From assembly GCA_934660915.1 (NCBI GenBank), contig CAKUIF010000001.1:310001-374000 (forward strand): DNA of 64,000 nt, given 5' to 3'. How positions within the stretch are numbered: the first letter of the stretch is position 1; each line of letters starts with the position of its first letter. Source of the stretch: an uncultured Olsenella sp. (GTDB lineage: Bacteria; Actinomycetota; Coriobacteriia; Coriobacteriales; Atopobiaceae). The notes under the pieces are model-generated. The model saw nothing but the letters and a program-made list of their open reading frames with translations, ran no database searches and was not told the origin of the DNA. The translations under genes were made by a program, and so were the position numbers. Positions 52,330 to 61,033 of the stretch are shown here, piece after piece.

Positions 52330-53613
52330 TTAGCGGGCGGCCTTGGCGAGGCGGGCGCTCACGAGCTTGACGGCGACGACGAAGACGTCGAGCGCCTGGC
52401 CGAGCTCTTCGAGCGAGGGATAGGTCGGAGCGATGCGGATGTTCGTGTCCTTGGGGTCCTCGCCGTAAGGCCAGGTCGCGCCGGCGCCGGTGAGCTTGAC
52501 GCCGAGGTCGGCCATGAGGGCCACGATGGCCTTGGCGGAGCCCTCCGGGCCGTCGAAGCTCACGAAGTAGCCGCCCTTGGGGTTCGTCCAGGTGGCGACG
52601 CCCGTGCCCGCCAGACCCTCGGTCAGCTTCTGCTGCACGAGCTCGAAGCGCGGGCCGACGATGGCCGCGTGCTTCTTCATGTGGGCGCGGACGCCGTCGA
52701 GGTTCTTGAGGAACTTGACGTGGGCGAGCTGGCCGATCTTCTCGGGGCTGACACGCATCGTCGAGAAGGCCTCGCGGATCTGGGCCATGTCGCCAGGATC
52801 GGCGGTCATGAAGGCGATGCCGGAACTCGGGAAGGTCACCTTGGCGGTGGAGCCGAACTCATAGACGAGGTTCTTCGCGCCCGCCTCGCGCAGCGCGTCG
52901 AAGATGTTGAGCAGGTGGTCGCCCTCTCCCTCGAAGGTGTGGACGCAGTAGGCGTTGTCCCAGAAGATGCGGAAGTCGGGGGCGGCGGGCTTCAAGGCCG
53001 CGAAGGCGCGCACGGTCTCGTCCGAGTAGGTGACGCCCGTTGGGTTGGCGTACATCGGGACGCACCAGATGCCCTTGACCTGCGGGTCGTTCTCCACGTA
53101 CTCGCGCACGACGTCCATGTCGGGACCGTCCTCGAGCATGGGGACGGGGATGTTCTTGATGCCGTAGCTTGCCGTGACGGTGAAGTGGCGGTCATAGCCG
53201 GGCGCGGGGCAGAGGAACTTGACCTCACCCTGCTGCGACCAGGGCTTCTGGCCGGCGATGCCGTGGGTGAAGGCGCGGCACACGGTGTCGTGCATGAGGT
53301 TCAGGCTGGAGGAGCCGCTGACGATCACGTTGGCGGCGTCGACGCCGAGGATCTGGGCGGCGAGCTTGCGAGCGGAGGGGATGCCGTCGGGCAGGCCGTA
53401 GTTGTCGACCGCGGCGCCCTCGTCGGTGAGGTCGGTCTCGGAGGTAAGAAGGTCGAGCATCGGCTTGGACAGCGCGGTCTGCTCGGGGCTCGGCTTGCCG
53501 CGTGCCATATCGAGCTTAAGGCCGAGCGAGCGCACCTCGTCCGCCTGGGCCTCGAGATCGGCGATCGCCGCATCGAGCTCGGAATCGGTCATTGCCTCGT
53601 ACATGTTGGGCAT
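52330..53613 (-). CDS. Aspartate aminotransferase, class Ic-like PLP enzyme
   Basis: A 427-residue fold-type I aminotransferase. The PLP lysine is Lys258 in FGSTAKVTFPSSG, the Asp/Tyr pair is in FWDNAYCVHTF, and PMYANPTGVTYSDE is the NPxG region. The overall pattern fits the MocR-like, AspT-type aspartate aminotransferases known from actinobacteria. The substrate is inferred. It is divergent from the small gene at 53698. Confidence 0.85.
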   Translation of the reverse strand: MPNMYEAMTDSELDAAIADLEAQADEVRSLGLKLDMARGKPSPEQTALSKPMLDLLTSETDLTDEGAAVDNYGLPDGIPSARKLAAQILGVDAANVIVSGSSSLNLMHDTVCRAFTHGIAGQKPWSQQGEVKFLCPAPGYDRHFTVTASYGIKNIPVPMLEDGPDMDVVREYVENDPQVKGIWCVPMYANPTGVTYSDETVRAFAALKPAAPDFRIFWDNAYCVHTFEGEGDHLLNIFDALREAGAKNLVYEFGSTAKVTFPSSGIAFMTADPGDMAQIREAFSTMRVSPEKIGQLAHVKFLKNLDGVRAHMKKHAAIVGPRFELVQQKLTEGLAGTGVATWTNPKGGYFVSFDGPEGSAKAIVALMADLGVKLTGAGATWPYGEDPKDTNIRIAPTYPSLEELGQALDVFVVAVKLVSARLAKAAR

Positions 53614-53697
53614 GGAAGTCCTCCTTCGTCGGTGGCCGCGCTGAGTATAGTATTAGCGCGGCGCGGGTGCGCGCGTCGTTGGCAGAAAGGTTTGCAC

Positions 53698-53964
53698 ATG
53701 GACATGTTCGAGATCCGCTCCGAAGACTACGGCGAGCTCCAGCGCCTGGTGGACGCCCTGTTCCGCCCGGGAATCTCGAGCCGCGCCACCGTGAGCAAGA
53801 TCGACGTGCTCACGACCTCGGACGCCTTCGACTTCTGCGACGACCTCGCCGAGGTAATCGACCTTCTTCCCACCCGCAACTTCACGCGCACGCAGCTGTG
53901 CGACCAGATGAACTCGATTCTCTCCGGCCACGGCTGGGGCGGCGTCTACGGGACGGTCGAGTAG
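53698..53964 (+). CDS. Small conserved-looking hypothetical protein
   Basis: An 88-residue acidic protein (MDMFEIRSEDYGELQRLV) that I do not recognise. It has no signal peptide or membrane helix and appears alpha-rich. ATG 53698 follows AGAAAGG, and codon use is like the neighbours. It is divergent from the aminotransferase gene across a short AT-richer promoter (GTATAGTATTAG). Confidence 0.7.
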   Translation: MDMFEIRSEDYGELQRLVDALFRPGISSRATVSKIDVLTTSDAFDFCDDLAEVIDLLPTRNFTRTQLCDQMNSILSGHGWGGVYGTVE

Positions 53965-54034
53965 GGGGCGCACTTAGGCGCAAAGAAGGACGCGCAAAGG
54001 CGCATCGCGCACAAAAACCCTCGGCAACAAGAAG

Positions 54035-54060
54035 CGGCGCCCGGGAAGCCCCGGGCGCCG
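54035..54060. terminator. Hairpin terminator between the small gene and convergent yebC
   Basis: CGGCGCCCGGG / CCCGGGCGCCG stem, 70 bases after the small gene and 31 bases beyond the stop of the facing gene; probably bidirectional. Confidence 0.7.
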
Positions 54061-54090
54061 CGCACGAACGAATCGGCTGTGCCGTTGACG

Positions 54091-54891
54091 CTACTCGTCC
54101 TCGGCCAGGGCCTCGGCGATCTCGTCGGTGACGTTCATGGTGTGGTAGACGTTCTGGACGTCCTCCAGCTCGTCAAGACGGTCGACGAGACGCTGGACCT
54201 TCTTTGCGTCGGCGACGGTCACGTCGGTCGGGGTGGTCGGGACCATGGTGAGCTCGGAGCCCTTGACCTCGATGCCCTGGGCCTCGAGGCCCTTCTGGAC
54301 GTCCTGCATCTTGTCGTAGGCGGTCCAGACGATCCACTCCTCGCCGGCGTCCTCGTAGTCCTCGCCGCCAGCCTCGGCGACGGCCATCATGAACTCGTCC
54401 TCGTCCACGGCGTTCTCGCGGTCGGCGACCTTCTTCTCCTCGGACTTGATGACCTTGTCCACGGCGATGGAGCCCTTGCGCTCGAACTGGAAGGCAACGG
54501 AGCCGGCGGTGCCCAGCGAGCCGCCCGCGTGGGTGAAGGCGGAGCGGACGTCGGCGGCGGTGCGGTTCTTGTTGTCGGTCAGGCAGTCGACGTAGACCGC
54601 GATGCCCGCGGGGCCGTAGCCCTCGTAGGTGATCTCGGAGTAGACGGCGGCGTCGGCGCCGGCGCCGAAGGCCTTGTCGATGGCGGCCTTGATCTTCGCG
54701 TTCGGCATGGAGACCATGCGGGCGCGGGCGACGGCAGCGGCCAGCGAGGCGTTGTTCTCGGGAAGCGGGTCGCCGCCGAGCTTGGCGGCAACGGTGATGT
54801 TGCGGGAAAGCTTGGAGAAGAGCGCCGAGCGCTTAGCGTCGATCGCGGCCTTCTTGTGCTTAGTGGTAGCCCACTTAGAGTGTCCGGACAT
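54091..54891 (-). CDS. YebC/PmpR family protein
   Basis: A 266-residue protein with the N-terminal signature MSGHSKWATTKHKKAAIDAK and the GYGPAGIAVYVDCLTDNKNRT core. Family members are transcriptional regulators or translation factors that relieve ribosome stalling at proline-rich stretches (YebC/TACO1). ATG 54891 is the family start, with AAAGGAG six bases before it; ATG 54897 overlaps that spacing. Confidence 0.93.
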   Translation of the reverse strand: MSGHSKWATTKHKKAAIDAKRSALFSKLSRNITVAAKLGGDPLPENNASLAAAVARARMVSMPNAKIKAAIDKAFGAGADAAVYSEITYEGYGPAGIAVYVDCLTDNKNRTAADVRSAFTHAGGSLGTAGSVAFQFERKGSIAVDKVIKSEEKKVADRENAVDEDEFMMAVAEAGGEDYEDAGEEWIVWTAYDKMQDVQKGLEAQGIEVKGSELTMVPTTPTDVTVADAKKVQRLVDRLDELEDVQNVYHTMNVTDEIAEALAEDE

Positions 54892-55084
54892 GCACATCTC
54901 CTTTGGTTTGCGGCTGCGACGCCGCGCACGGCATGAAACGTTCACATGCTATAGGAAAGTAAGCCTGCGTGTAAAGTGTCTGTTGAAGTCGTGACAATAC
55001 CTGCAAATTGAAAATCTCCGACGCCGAGGGCACGCCTTTAGGGTATGTGTACACGGTCCGCACCCAAGCGCCGGGAGGTCTTTT

Positions 55085-56467
55085 TTGGTCGCCAACCTCT
55101 GTATGCTCGCCGCCATGATGGCGGCCGTCGTGCTCTGCTCGTTCGTCGCGAGCCTGATCCCGGGCCGCCCCGTGCCCGAGGTCGTCTTCTTCGTCGTGGC
55201 CGGCGTCGTTCTTGGCCCGGGCTGCCTGGGCGTCGTCAACGCCACCCCCGGGCTCGACCTGGTGAGCCGCCTCGGCATGGGCCTGCTCTTTCTCATGGCC
55301 GGCTACGAGCTCGACCTTCGCGAGCTCACGGGCGCCATGGGCCGCCACGCTGCGCTCTGCTGGGCGGTTTCGTTCGGCGCGGCGCTGCTGCTTACGCCCG
55401 CGCTCGGGCTCGGCCTCGACCAGACGGGCGTGGCCGCGTTCTCCATCGCGCTGACCACCACGGCATACGGCACCCTCGTGCCCATCATGCGCGACCGCGA
55501 GCTTGGCGGCACAAGCGTCGGCGAGGTCATCGAGTCCTACGGCGCCATGGGCGAGATCCTGCCCGTCGTGGCGATGTCCTTGCTCCTCTCCCCCAGCCGC
55601 AGCCTCGGCGCGAACGTCGCCGTGCTTGTCGGCTTCGTCGCGTTCTGCGTCTTCGTCGCCTCGCGCGGCCGCTGGGCAGCCGAGATGGGCTCGCGCCTCT
55701 CGCGCTTCCTGCACGAGAACGCCGAGAGCAGCTCGCAGCCCACGCTGCGCGCCGTCGTTGCCCTTCTTTGCGCGCTGCTCGCGATCGCGGCGGTGCTCGA
55801 CCTCGACGCCGTGCTCGCCGCGTTCGCCGCCGGCTTCATCCTGCGCCACGTGATCCCCGCCGAGCACGGCCACCGGCTCATGGACAAGGTCGAGGCGCTC
55901 GGCAACGGCCTGTTTATCCCGATCTTCTTTGTGTACTCCGGCATCGGCATCGAGCTTGCCGCCGTCGGCGAGCAGCCCGGCCTGCTCGTCGGTTTCATGG
56001 CGCTTCTGCTGCTCATCCGCGCGCTGCCACTGCTGGCGTCGCTCGCCCTCTCCCCCGAGACGCGCACCATGCCGCTCGGCGAGAAGATCTCTGCGTCGCT
56101 GTACTGCACGATGGCCCTGCCGCTCATCGTGGCCCTCACCGAGGCGGCCGCCGCGTGCGGCGCCATGGGCGAGCAGATGGCGAGCGTCCTCGTGTGCGCA
56201 GGCGCCCTCACCGTGCTCGTGATCCCCATAATCACAAGCCTTTCCGTCCGAGCCGTGGCGGCGCACCCCGTCGACGCTGTCCACGAGGTCATGGAGCACC
56301 CGCACGACCTGCGCGAGATCGTCCACGAGCACCACGTCCACGCGCACGAGGTCGCCGAGGAGCTGCGCGAGGAGCGCCGCCACCTCCACGAGGAAGGCGT
56401 GCAGCTCTCGTCCGCGGACTTCCTGGCAAGAAGGGCGGAGCTTCGCCGCAGGCACCGGCGCCGGTAA
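55085..56467 (+). CDS. Kef-type cation/proton antiporter with His-rich tail
   Basis: A 460-residue CPA2-family Na+/H+ or K+/H+ exchanger with about twelve helices (residues 1-395). The early VAGVVLGPGCLGV and LFLMAGYELDLREL regions are typical. The C-terminal 65 residues are cytoplasmic and rich in His, Glu and Arg (HEHHVHAHEVAEELREERRH), which could bind metal or sense pH. TTG 55085 follows GGGAGG. No TrkA-N regulatory domain is present. Confidence 0.88.
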   Translation: MVANLCMLAAMMAAVVLCSFVASLIPGRPVPEVVFFVVAGVVLGPGCLGVVNATPGLDLVSRLGMGLLFLMAGYELDLRELTGAMGRHAALCWAVSFGAALLLTPALGLGLDQTGVAAFSIALTTTAYGTLVPIMRDRELGGTSVGEVIESYGAMGEILPVVAMSLLLSPSRSLGANVAVLVGFVAFCVFVASRGRWAAEMGSRLSRFLHENAESSSQPTLRAVVALLCALLAIAAVLDLDAVLAAFAAGFILRHVIPAEHGHRLMDKVEALGNGLFIPIFFVYSGIGIELAAVGEQPGLLVGFMALLLLIRALPLLASLALSPETRTMPLGEKISASLYCTMALPLIVALTEAAAACGAMGEQMASVLVCAGALTVLVIPIITSLSVRAVAAHPVDAVHEVMEHPHDLREIVHEHHVHAHEVAEELREERRHLHEEGVQLSSADFLARRAELRRRHRRR

Positions 56468-56670
56468 GCCAGGAGAGGGGCAGGCGGGCCGAGCACCGGG
56501 GTTTCTTAGCTGGGAGCTAATTGCCGCTCACAAAACGCTTCACAACGGCTTGCAACGCAATCCAACAAAGCCGCAGGTAGAAGTAGCCGTTTTCGTCAAA
56601 TCTCGCCCATATTCGAAGGCAAGCGGCGTCTCAAGATCGTCGATTAGTTAATGCTGAAGACAGAGAAATC

Positions 56671-57345
56671 ATGACCATCGGAAAGTGCTACGAACGTAAG
56701 CCCAGTGAGCTCGTCAAAGAAGCACGAAAGGCATACGAGTGTGGGCTCTATATCGCCTCGCTATCGGTTCTGGTGACGATTCCGGATATCTGCGCCCATT
56801 TGGTACGTGAATCATGGCCGGAAAACGATAAGGCGGCCGAAAAGTTCGATGAGCGTTGGTGGTGCGCAACCTATCTCGGACTGCCGAGCGAGGTATCCGA
56901 TTGCTGCGCGACCAAGCACGAAGACAAAAGCTCCGATGAGATTGATGGCGTGCTGAGCAAGCTTGTCGCAGAAGAGAGATTCACGGCATCGGATTTCTCT
57001 CAGCTGAGAAACGCCGTATTGCACACTGGATCAGCCTTAGTAGAAGGAATCGGTGAGAAGTTCAGCCCCTACCACGTCATTGGAATCTGCATCACCGACT
57101 CGGACTCCCAGCTAATACTCGGCACGGGGGTTACGAGCACTCCCGGCCCAGACGGCAAGGAAACCGATTGCAGCTTCGACGCGACGTTGAGCCTCAATGC
57201 CCTGTTATCAAGGATGGAGGAGGCAGTTCAACGCTTCCTGAGCGAAAGGCCGCAGCTTGACGTTGAAGTCGGCAAATGGCGCTCAATCAAATATGGCATC
57301 ATTGACATGAGAACCCTGGAACCTCGCCAGACGACAGCCGAATAA
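56671..57345 (+). CDS. HEPN-like hypothetical protein
   Basis: A 224-residue protein of lower GC than its surroundings. It has an N-terminal helical region (ASLSVLVTIPDICAHLV) and the motif RNAVLH at about residues 112-117, which fits the Rx4-6H active-site pattern of HEPN ribonucleases (RN followed by three residues and H). A C-terminal part (about 125-215) is beta-rich. I do not recognise the family. No partner nucleotidyltransferase gene lies next to it; the neighbour is a convergent GmrSD-like gene. Confidence 0.6.
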   Translation: MTIGKCYERKPSELVKEARKAYECGLYIASLSVLVTIPDICAHLVRESWPENDKAAEKFDERWWCATYLGLPSEVSDCCATKHEDKSSDEIDGVLSKLVAEERFTASDFSQLRNAVLHTGSALVEGIGEKFSPYHVIGICITDSDSQLILGTGVTSTPGPDGKETDCSFDATLSLNALLSRMEEAVQRFLSERPQLDVEVGKWRSIKYGIIDMRTLEPRQTTAE

Positions 57346-57541
57346 GGCAACGAAGAACTTTTATCTGCCGCCCACCTCCGCACGGCCAGCCACGGCCGTC
57401 GCTGCCCAATCCGGGTTGCGCCGCGGTCTTCGCGAGGCGACCCGTACCCCAAAGCTCTATGCGATCCCCCCAGCCGCCTTGCGGCGGCTCGCTTCGCGTC
57501 GCGGTCGCAAGCAACCGCCAGGGCGCGTGGCAGCGAGAGCC

Positions 57542-59275
57542 CTATCCCCTCAGCAGCCCGAGCTCACCGAGCCAATCGACGAAGGCGGCGATGATCCGCT
57601 CGGTGCGCTCCTCGATGTCGGCCTCGGTGAAGTCGCCGCGACGGGAGATTTCCACCAGCTCGCAAATGGCGGTGCCGGGCACCTCAGCGCCCTTGTCGTT
57701 CGTATAGCCCTCGTAGTACTTGCGCTTATCGGCGAGCTGGTAGTCGGCCGCGCGGATGTTCACGCGCTTCTCCAGCATCGCCTTGTTGCCTAGGGCCTCC
57801 AGGTTCGAACGGTCCGCAAGCGGGTGCACCTCGTTGCGCTTGCGCGCATAGATGTGCTCGATCTCGAGCGTTGTGTCCAGGTCCATGAGGGGCTGCTCGG
57901 GGTCGGAGTAGGCCCACCACACGAGCATCGAGCGCGTGAAGCGGCGCTGGTTGGTGAATTGGTAGCTGCGGAAGCGCCCCGTGATGGTCTCGCGGTCGAA
58001 CAGGTGGCCCGAGAAGTCCGCGTCGCGGCCGTTGACGATGTCGATGAGCGCGGGGTAGACGGGGCCGCGCAGGGCGTTCACGCCGGGGCGCTCGAGCGAG
58101 TAGGCGTAGATAAAGCCCGTGATGTAGCGAAGGAACCCGTAGAGCCCGGCGTCGTCGAGGCCCCCGTCCTCGTCGCGCCTCGCGAGGAACCACGTGCTCA
58201 GGAGGTACGCCCACATGCCGTTGGGCGCGTAGCTGAGCACGAACAGGCGCCTCAGCACCCGCTCGGAGAACCCCTCCTGCGCGTCCACGCGACGCCAGAA
58301 ATCGAGAAGGGCCTCCAGGTCATCGAGCGTGGCGTCTTGTTTAAGGATTTCGTAGCCGCCCTCGCTGTAGAAGTCGCGCAGGCTCTTGGTCGTACTATCG
58401 CGGATGCCCTTCTTCGCGCGGCGGTAGTACATGTAGCGGGTGAACAGCTCGTCCAGAGGTGTGCCGGTGGCGGGCTTGAAGATGAGGTTGGCAGTCTCCT
58501 CCAGGCGCTTCCAGCGGGCGACGAACTCGTCCTTCCTGCCCTCGGCAGAGAAGTGCTTGTAGAACTGGCTCTTGAAGATGTCAGCGTCGGCCAGTGGCAA
58601 CCCGCGGTCGTTGAGCGTCGAGAAAATCCGGAGCGCGGTATCCTGCGACTCCGCCTCGATGGGCAGCAGGATCACGTTGTTGAGGATTCGAATCGGGAAG
58701 AGCGCGGTGTACATGGGCATTCTGTCCACGAAGTCGGCGATCTTCTCCGAGAAGAACCGGTAGGCGGCAGCGTATCGGCTGCGCATGGAGCCATCGGCGA
58801 CGCCCCTCTCCAAGATGGAGAGGAACTCGCCCTTATCGTCGTCCGAGGCGACCTCGGAGTCGATCTTCAACCGGTCGAAGATGGGCCTGCCCAGCTCGTT
58901 GGTCTTCCAGATGCAGCGGGCGATGAGTTTGCGGGTCTCCACCGTGTCGTCGTCCTGGGCGTGCTCGAACCTGGAGTAGAAGGCGCGGAGGAAGAGCATC
59001 ATCGTGGTGAGGCGCTGCTGGCCGTCGATGATCTCCTGCTTCCCGTCCTCGTTCTTGAACGTGACGATGGGGCCGAGGAAGTACTCGTCGTTCTCGCTGT
59101 CGAAGTCCTGGCTCGAGTCGTTCGGGAACGCGAAGGACTTGAGGTCCTCCCACAGCGTCGCGCACTCGTCCTCGCCCCAGGCGTAGGGCCGCTGGTAGTC
59201 GGGGATGAGGAAGTCGGAGCGTTTGTCCGAGAAGAGACTTGCTATCGTCCTTTGGTCGATGTTGAGCTTGGACAT
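57542..59275 (-). CDS. GmrSD-like protein with DUF262 and DUF1524 domains
   Basis: A 577-residue protein of the GmrSD/DUF262 family. The N-terminal ParB-like NTPase domain has IPDYQRPYAWGEDE and the DGQQR motif (84-88). The C-terminal HNH-type DUF1524 domain has LEIEHIYARKR (470-480) and a downstream N (LGNKAML). Relatives include the type IV restriction enzyme GmrSD, which cuts modified phage DNA, and BrxU. As a single fused chain it is probably a complete stand-alone antiphage nuclease. ATG 59275 follows GGAGG. Confidence 0.88.
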   Translation of the reverse strand: MSKLNIDQRTIASLFSDKRSDFLIPDYQRPYAWGEDECATLWEDLKSFAFPNDSSQDFDSENDEYFLGPIVTFKNEDGKQEIIDGQQRLTTMMLFLRAFYSRFEHAQDDDTVETRKLIARCIWKTNELGRPIFDRLKIDSEVASDDDKGEFLSILERGVADGSMRSRYAAAYRFFSEKIADFVDRMPMYTALFPIRILNNVILLPIEAESQDTALRIFSTLNDRGLPLADADIFKSQFYKHFSAEGRKDEFVARWKRLEETANLIFKPATGTPLDELFTRYMYYRRAKKGIRDSTTKSLRDFYSEGGYEILKQDATLDDLEALLDFWRRVDAQEGFSERVLRRLFVLSYAPNGMWAYLLSTWFLARRDEDGGLDDAGLYGFLRYITGFIYAYSLERPGVNALRGPVYPALIDIVNGRDADFSGHLFDRETITGRFRSYQFTNQRRFTRSMLVWWAYSDPEQPLMDLDTTLEIEHIYARKRNEVHPLADRSNLEALGNKAMLEKRVNIRAADYQLADKRKYYEGYTNDKGAEVPGTAICELVEISRRGDFTEADIEERTERIIAAFVDWLGELGLLRG

Positions 59276-59561
59276 GAAGAAAACCTCCGCGTAGGCGAAT
59301 CAATCCTTGTACCTCGGATTATTTTACACGGGGAAAGAGAGGCACTTAGCCAACGGCATGGCAAGAGCGAAGGGCACAGAAGGCACCGAGAAGGACTTAT
59401 TATTTCCCACCACTCGTCGGCAGCGTCATCGGCGATGGTCACGGCCGTCATGACAAGAAAGTCCCTGACTGCAATCTGAACGTCGCCCATTCGAAAACGA
59501 GAGCAGAGCCATCGCACGCGAGATAAGCTCTAAAAGCAACTCTTACACACAAGGAGGATTC
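59276..59561. other. Island gap with possible decayed coding fragment
   Basis: The 286 bases between the GmrSD-like gene and the interrupted ORF. On the minus strand a stretch from 59490 down to about 59400 (MGDVQIAVRDFLVMTAVTIA) looks weakly coding, then loses character. It may be a gene remnant. The promoter of the GmrSD-like gene should lie near 59300-59340. Confidence 0.3.
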
Positions 59562-59849
59562 ATGGCGGAAAGCGGGTAGTCCCAGTTCACTCCCCCGGCA
59601 TCCGACGTCGATGCCCTTATCTGCTCGGATTTCTACCTCGCGCTCACGGACGAGAAGCCCTCGAGCCTCGCCGATACCAACGCCGGCGCCACGGAGCGCC
59701 TTATGGCCAGGCTGCGTGCGGCGAAATCGCCCAAAGTCGCTACCCTCCAAGACGCTCTGGAGTCGCTCGACCGCCTTGCTAACCGTCCAGCACGTCTCGC
59801 TATCGATGCCGACTCCATCTACATCCTCCCCGCCGAAGAAGGCGCATAG
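59562..59849 (+). pseudogene. 95-codon ORF interrupted by an in-frame amber codon at position 6
   Basis: A strong ribosome site AAGGAGG and ATG 59562 begin M-A-E-S-G, then TAG (59577-59579). The frame continues open for 89 more codons to a second TAG at 59847, with good coding character (DVDALICSDFYLALTDEKPS, LARPARLAID-like helices). There is no alternative start codon shortly after the amber. Most simply a nonsense-mutated small gene; amber readthrough is possible but less likely. The product is not recognised. Confidence 0.65.
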
Positions 59850-60161
59850 ACAAGAAGAGGGTCGGGAGACACGTGCGGCCTCTTGCCCAAAAACAATTGC
59901 CGTTGTACAGTCCGCTGACATTCAGCTATTTTGGTCTGTGCTTTCGACAAGCTTCTTTTGGGTCATCCCCTCAGGAAGCTGGGTCCCTACGGAACAGCGC
60001 GCTTCTCGCTCAAACTCCCGGGCATCCCATTCCATCTTGAGGTCTGGGCTCTGAAGCCCCCGGTAAAAATGGTCCCCAAAATCGCTCGCAGGCCTACCCA
60101 ATCTCTTGTATTGCAGTTTGCGGCTTAAATCTATCCGAGGCCCCACGGGCTTGTTCTCTGC
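59850..60161. other. 312-bp island gap before hicB
   Basis: Mixed composition, no clear promoter or repeat. A minus-strand ORF (59922-60146, listed separately) is the only candidate feature. Confidence 0.4.
59922..60146 (-). CDS. Questionable small ORF downstream of hicB
   Basis: 74 codons from GTG 60146, 15 bases after the hicB stop and on the same strand, so it could be a third gene of the hicAB unit. It has a weak ribosome site and unusual codon use; the protein (FGDHFYRGLQSPDLKMEWD) matches nothing I know. Could equally be spurious. Confidence 0.25.
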   Translation of the reverse strand: MGPRIDLSRKLQYKRLGRPASDFGDHFYRGLQSPDLKMEWDAREFEREARCSVGTQLPEGMTQKKLVESTDQNS

Positions 60162-60617
60162 CTACGCAGTCACAATCTCTCGAATCCGCGTGGATGGCCT
60201 TCCGGGCTGTGGGGCAATCGCAAGGCGCTCCTCAATGCTTTCCTTCGCGACCATACGCGTGGAGCCGACCTTCCACGAGGCGAGCTGGCCGGACGAGCAC
60301 ATCTGCGCGATGCGCGCGGTCGACACGCCAAGCGCCCTCGCGGCCTCGGCGGACGTCATTGCCGGGGCATCGGAGACGTCAACGTCGACCGCAACGGCAA
60401 CGACCCATCCACCCTCTCGCGAAGCATGGCAAACGGAACCTCCGGGAAGGATGTAGCCGTGCAGCAGCGAGTCAAGAGCGGCCGCACGCAGCCAGTCAGC
60501 GGCCATGGCAACCGCCCCCTCGCGCGTCTCGCCCTCCGTACCGCCCTCCATGTCGAAGGGAATGGCGAGGTAGCCGCCCTCGTCTGCCACAATCTCGAAC
60601 TCCCTGACGAATAGCAT
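60162..60617 (-). CDS. hicB: HicB-family antitoxin with C-terminal helix-turn-helix
   Basis: A 151-residue antitoxin. The N-terminal half has the degenerate RNase H-like HicB fold (GGYLAIPFDMEGGTEGETREGAV). The C-terminal half is a DNA-binding helix-turn-helix (MTSAEAARALGVSTARIAQM). It would bind and inhibit HicA and autoregulate. ATG 60617 follows GAGAGAGG. It lies 26 bases after hicA. Confidence 0.9.
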   Translation of the reverse strand: MLFVREFEIVADEGGYLAIPFDMEGGTEGETREGAVAMAADWLRAAALDSLLHGYILPGGSVCHASREGGWVVAVAVDVDVSDAPAMTSAEAARALGVSTARIAQMCSSGQLASWKVGSTRMVAKESIEERLAIAPQPGRPSTRIREIVTA

Positions 60618-60643
60618 TGCGACCTCTCTCTTCTCCGCTTTAG

Positions 60644-60826
60644 CTACAGTAGGTTAGCTTGCCTGCGAATGATGTCCGCCATACGGTCTTTTATCTCGGC
60701 ATGCCTTGGCACCATGACAGCACGGCCACCTCGCCTGAACTTGTCATGGCTGGCTGTCGAGCCGCTCTTGACCCTCACATAGCCAGCCCGCTCGAGTTCG
60801 CGAACCAAATCCCTACGCTTAGTCAT
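60644..60826 (-). CDS. hicA: HicA mRNA interferase toxin
   Basis: A 60-residue dsRBD-like toxin with the catalytic histidine in SHDKFRR and the family block VMVPRHAEI. HicA cleaves mRNA independently of ribosomes. I choose ATG 60826, with AAGGGA six bases upstream; ATG 60832 is adjacent to that site. First gene of the hicAB operon; a perfect palindrome lies just upstream. Confidence 0.92.
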   Translation of the reverse strand: MTKRRDLVRELERAGYVRVKSGSTASHDKFRRGGRAVMVPRHAEIKDRMADIIRRQANLL

Positions 60827-60844
60827 CCGCATTCCCTTCGCAGT

Positions 60845-60867
60845 AAATATTAGCTTTACTAATATTT
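60845..60867. promoter_or_regulatory. Palindrome upstream of hicA, likely HicB operator
   Basis: AAATATTA (60845-60852) and TAATATTT (60860-60867) form a perfect inverted repeat 18 bases from the hicA start, in an AT-rich promoter. TTGACA follows on the plus strand at 60869. Confidence 0.65.
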
Positions 60868-61033
60868 TTTGACAACACCAATTCCGTAGAAACTTGCCGA
60901 ACGAATTGTTGGTATGCTATCACCAATCAGTTGCAAATTATCTATATATGATATTTCTATCATCATTTTAAACCGCTATAATCATCATTATCTGATGGTT
61001 ATCTCGTAATTTGCGATTGCTTAGGAGCAAACC

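Noticed and set aside
59562..59849. Selenocysteine or pyrrolysine insertion at codon 6
   Set aside because: The codon is TAG, so selenocysteine is excluded, and no pyl genes or insertion structure are visible; a nonsense mutation is simpler.
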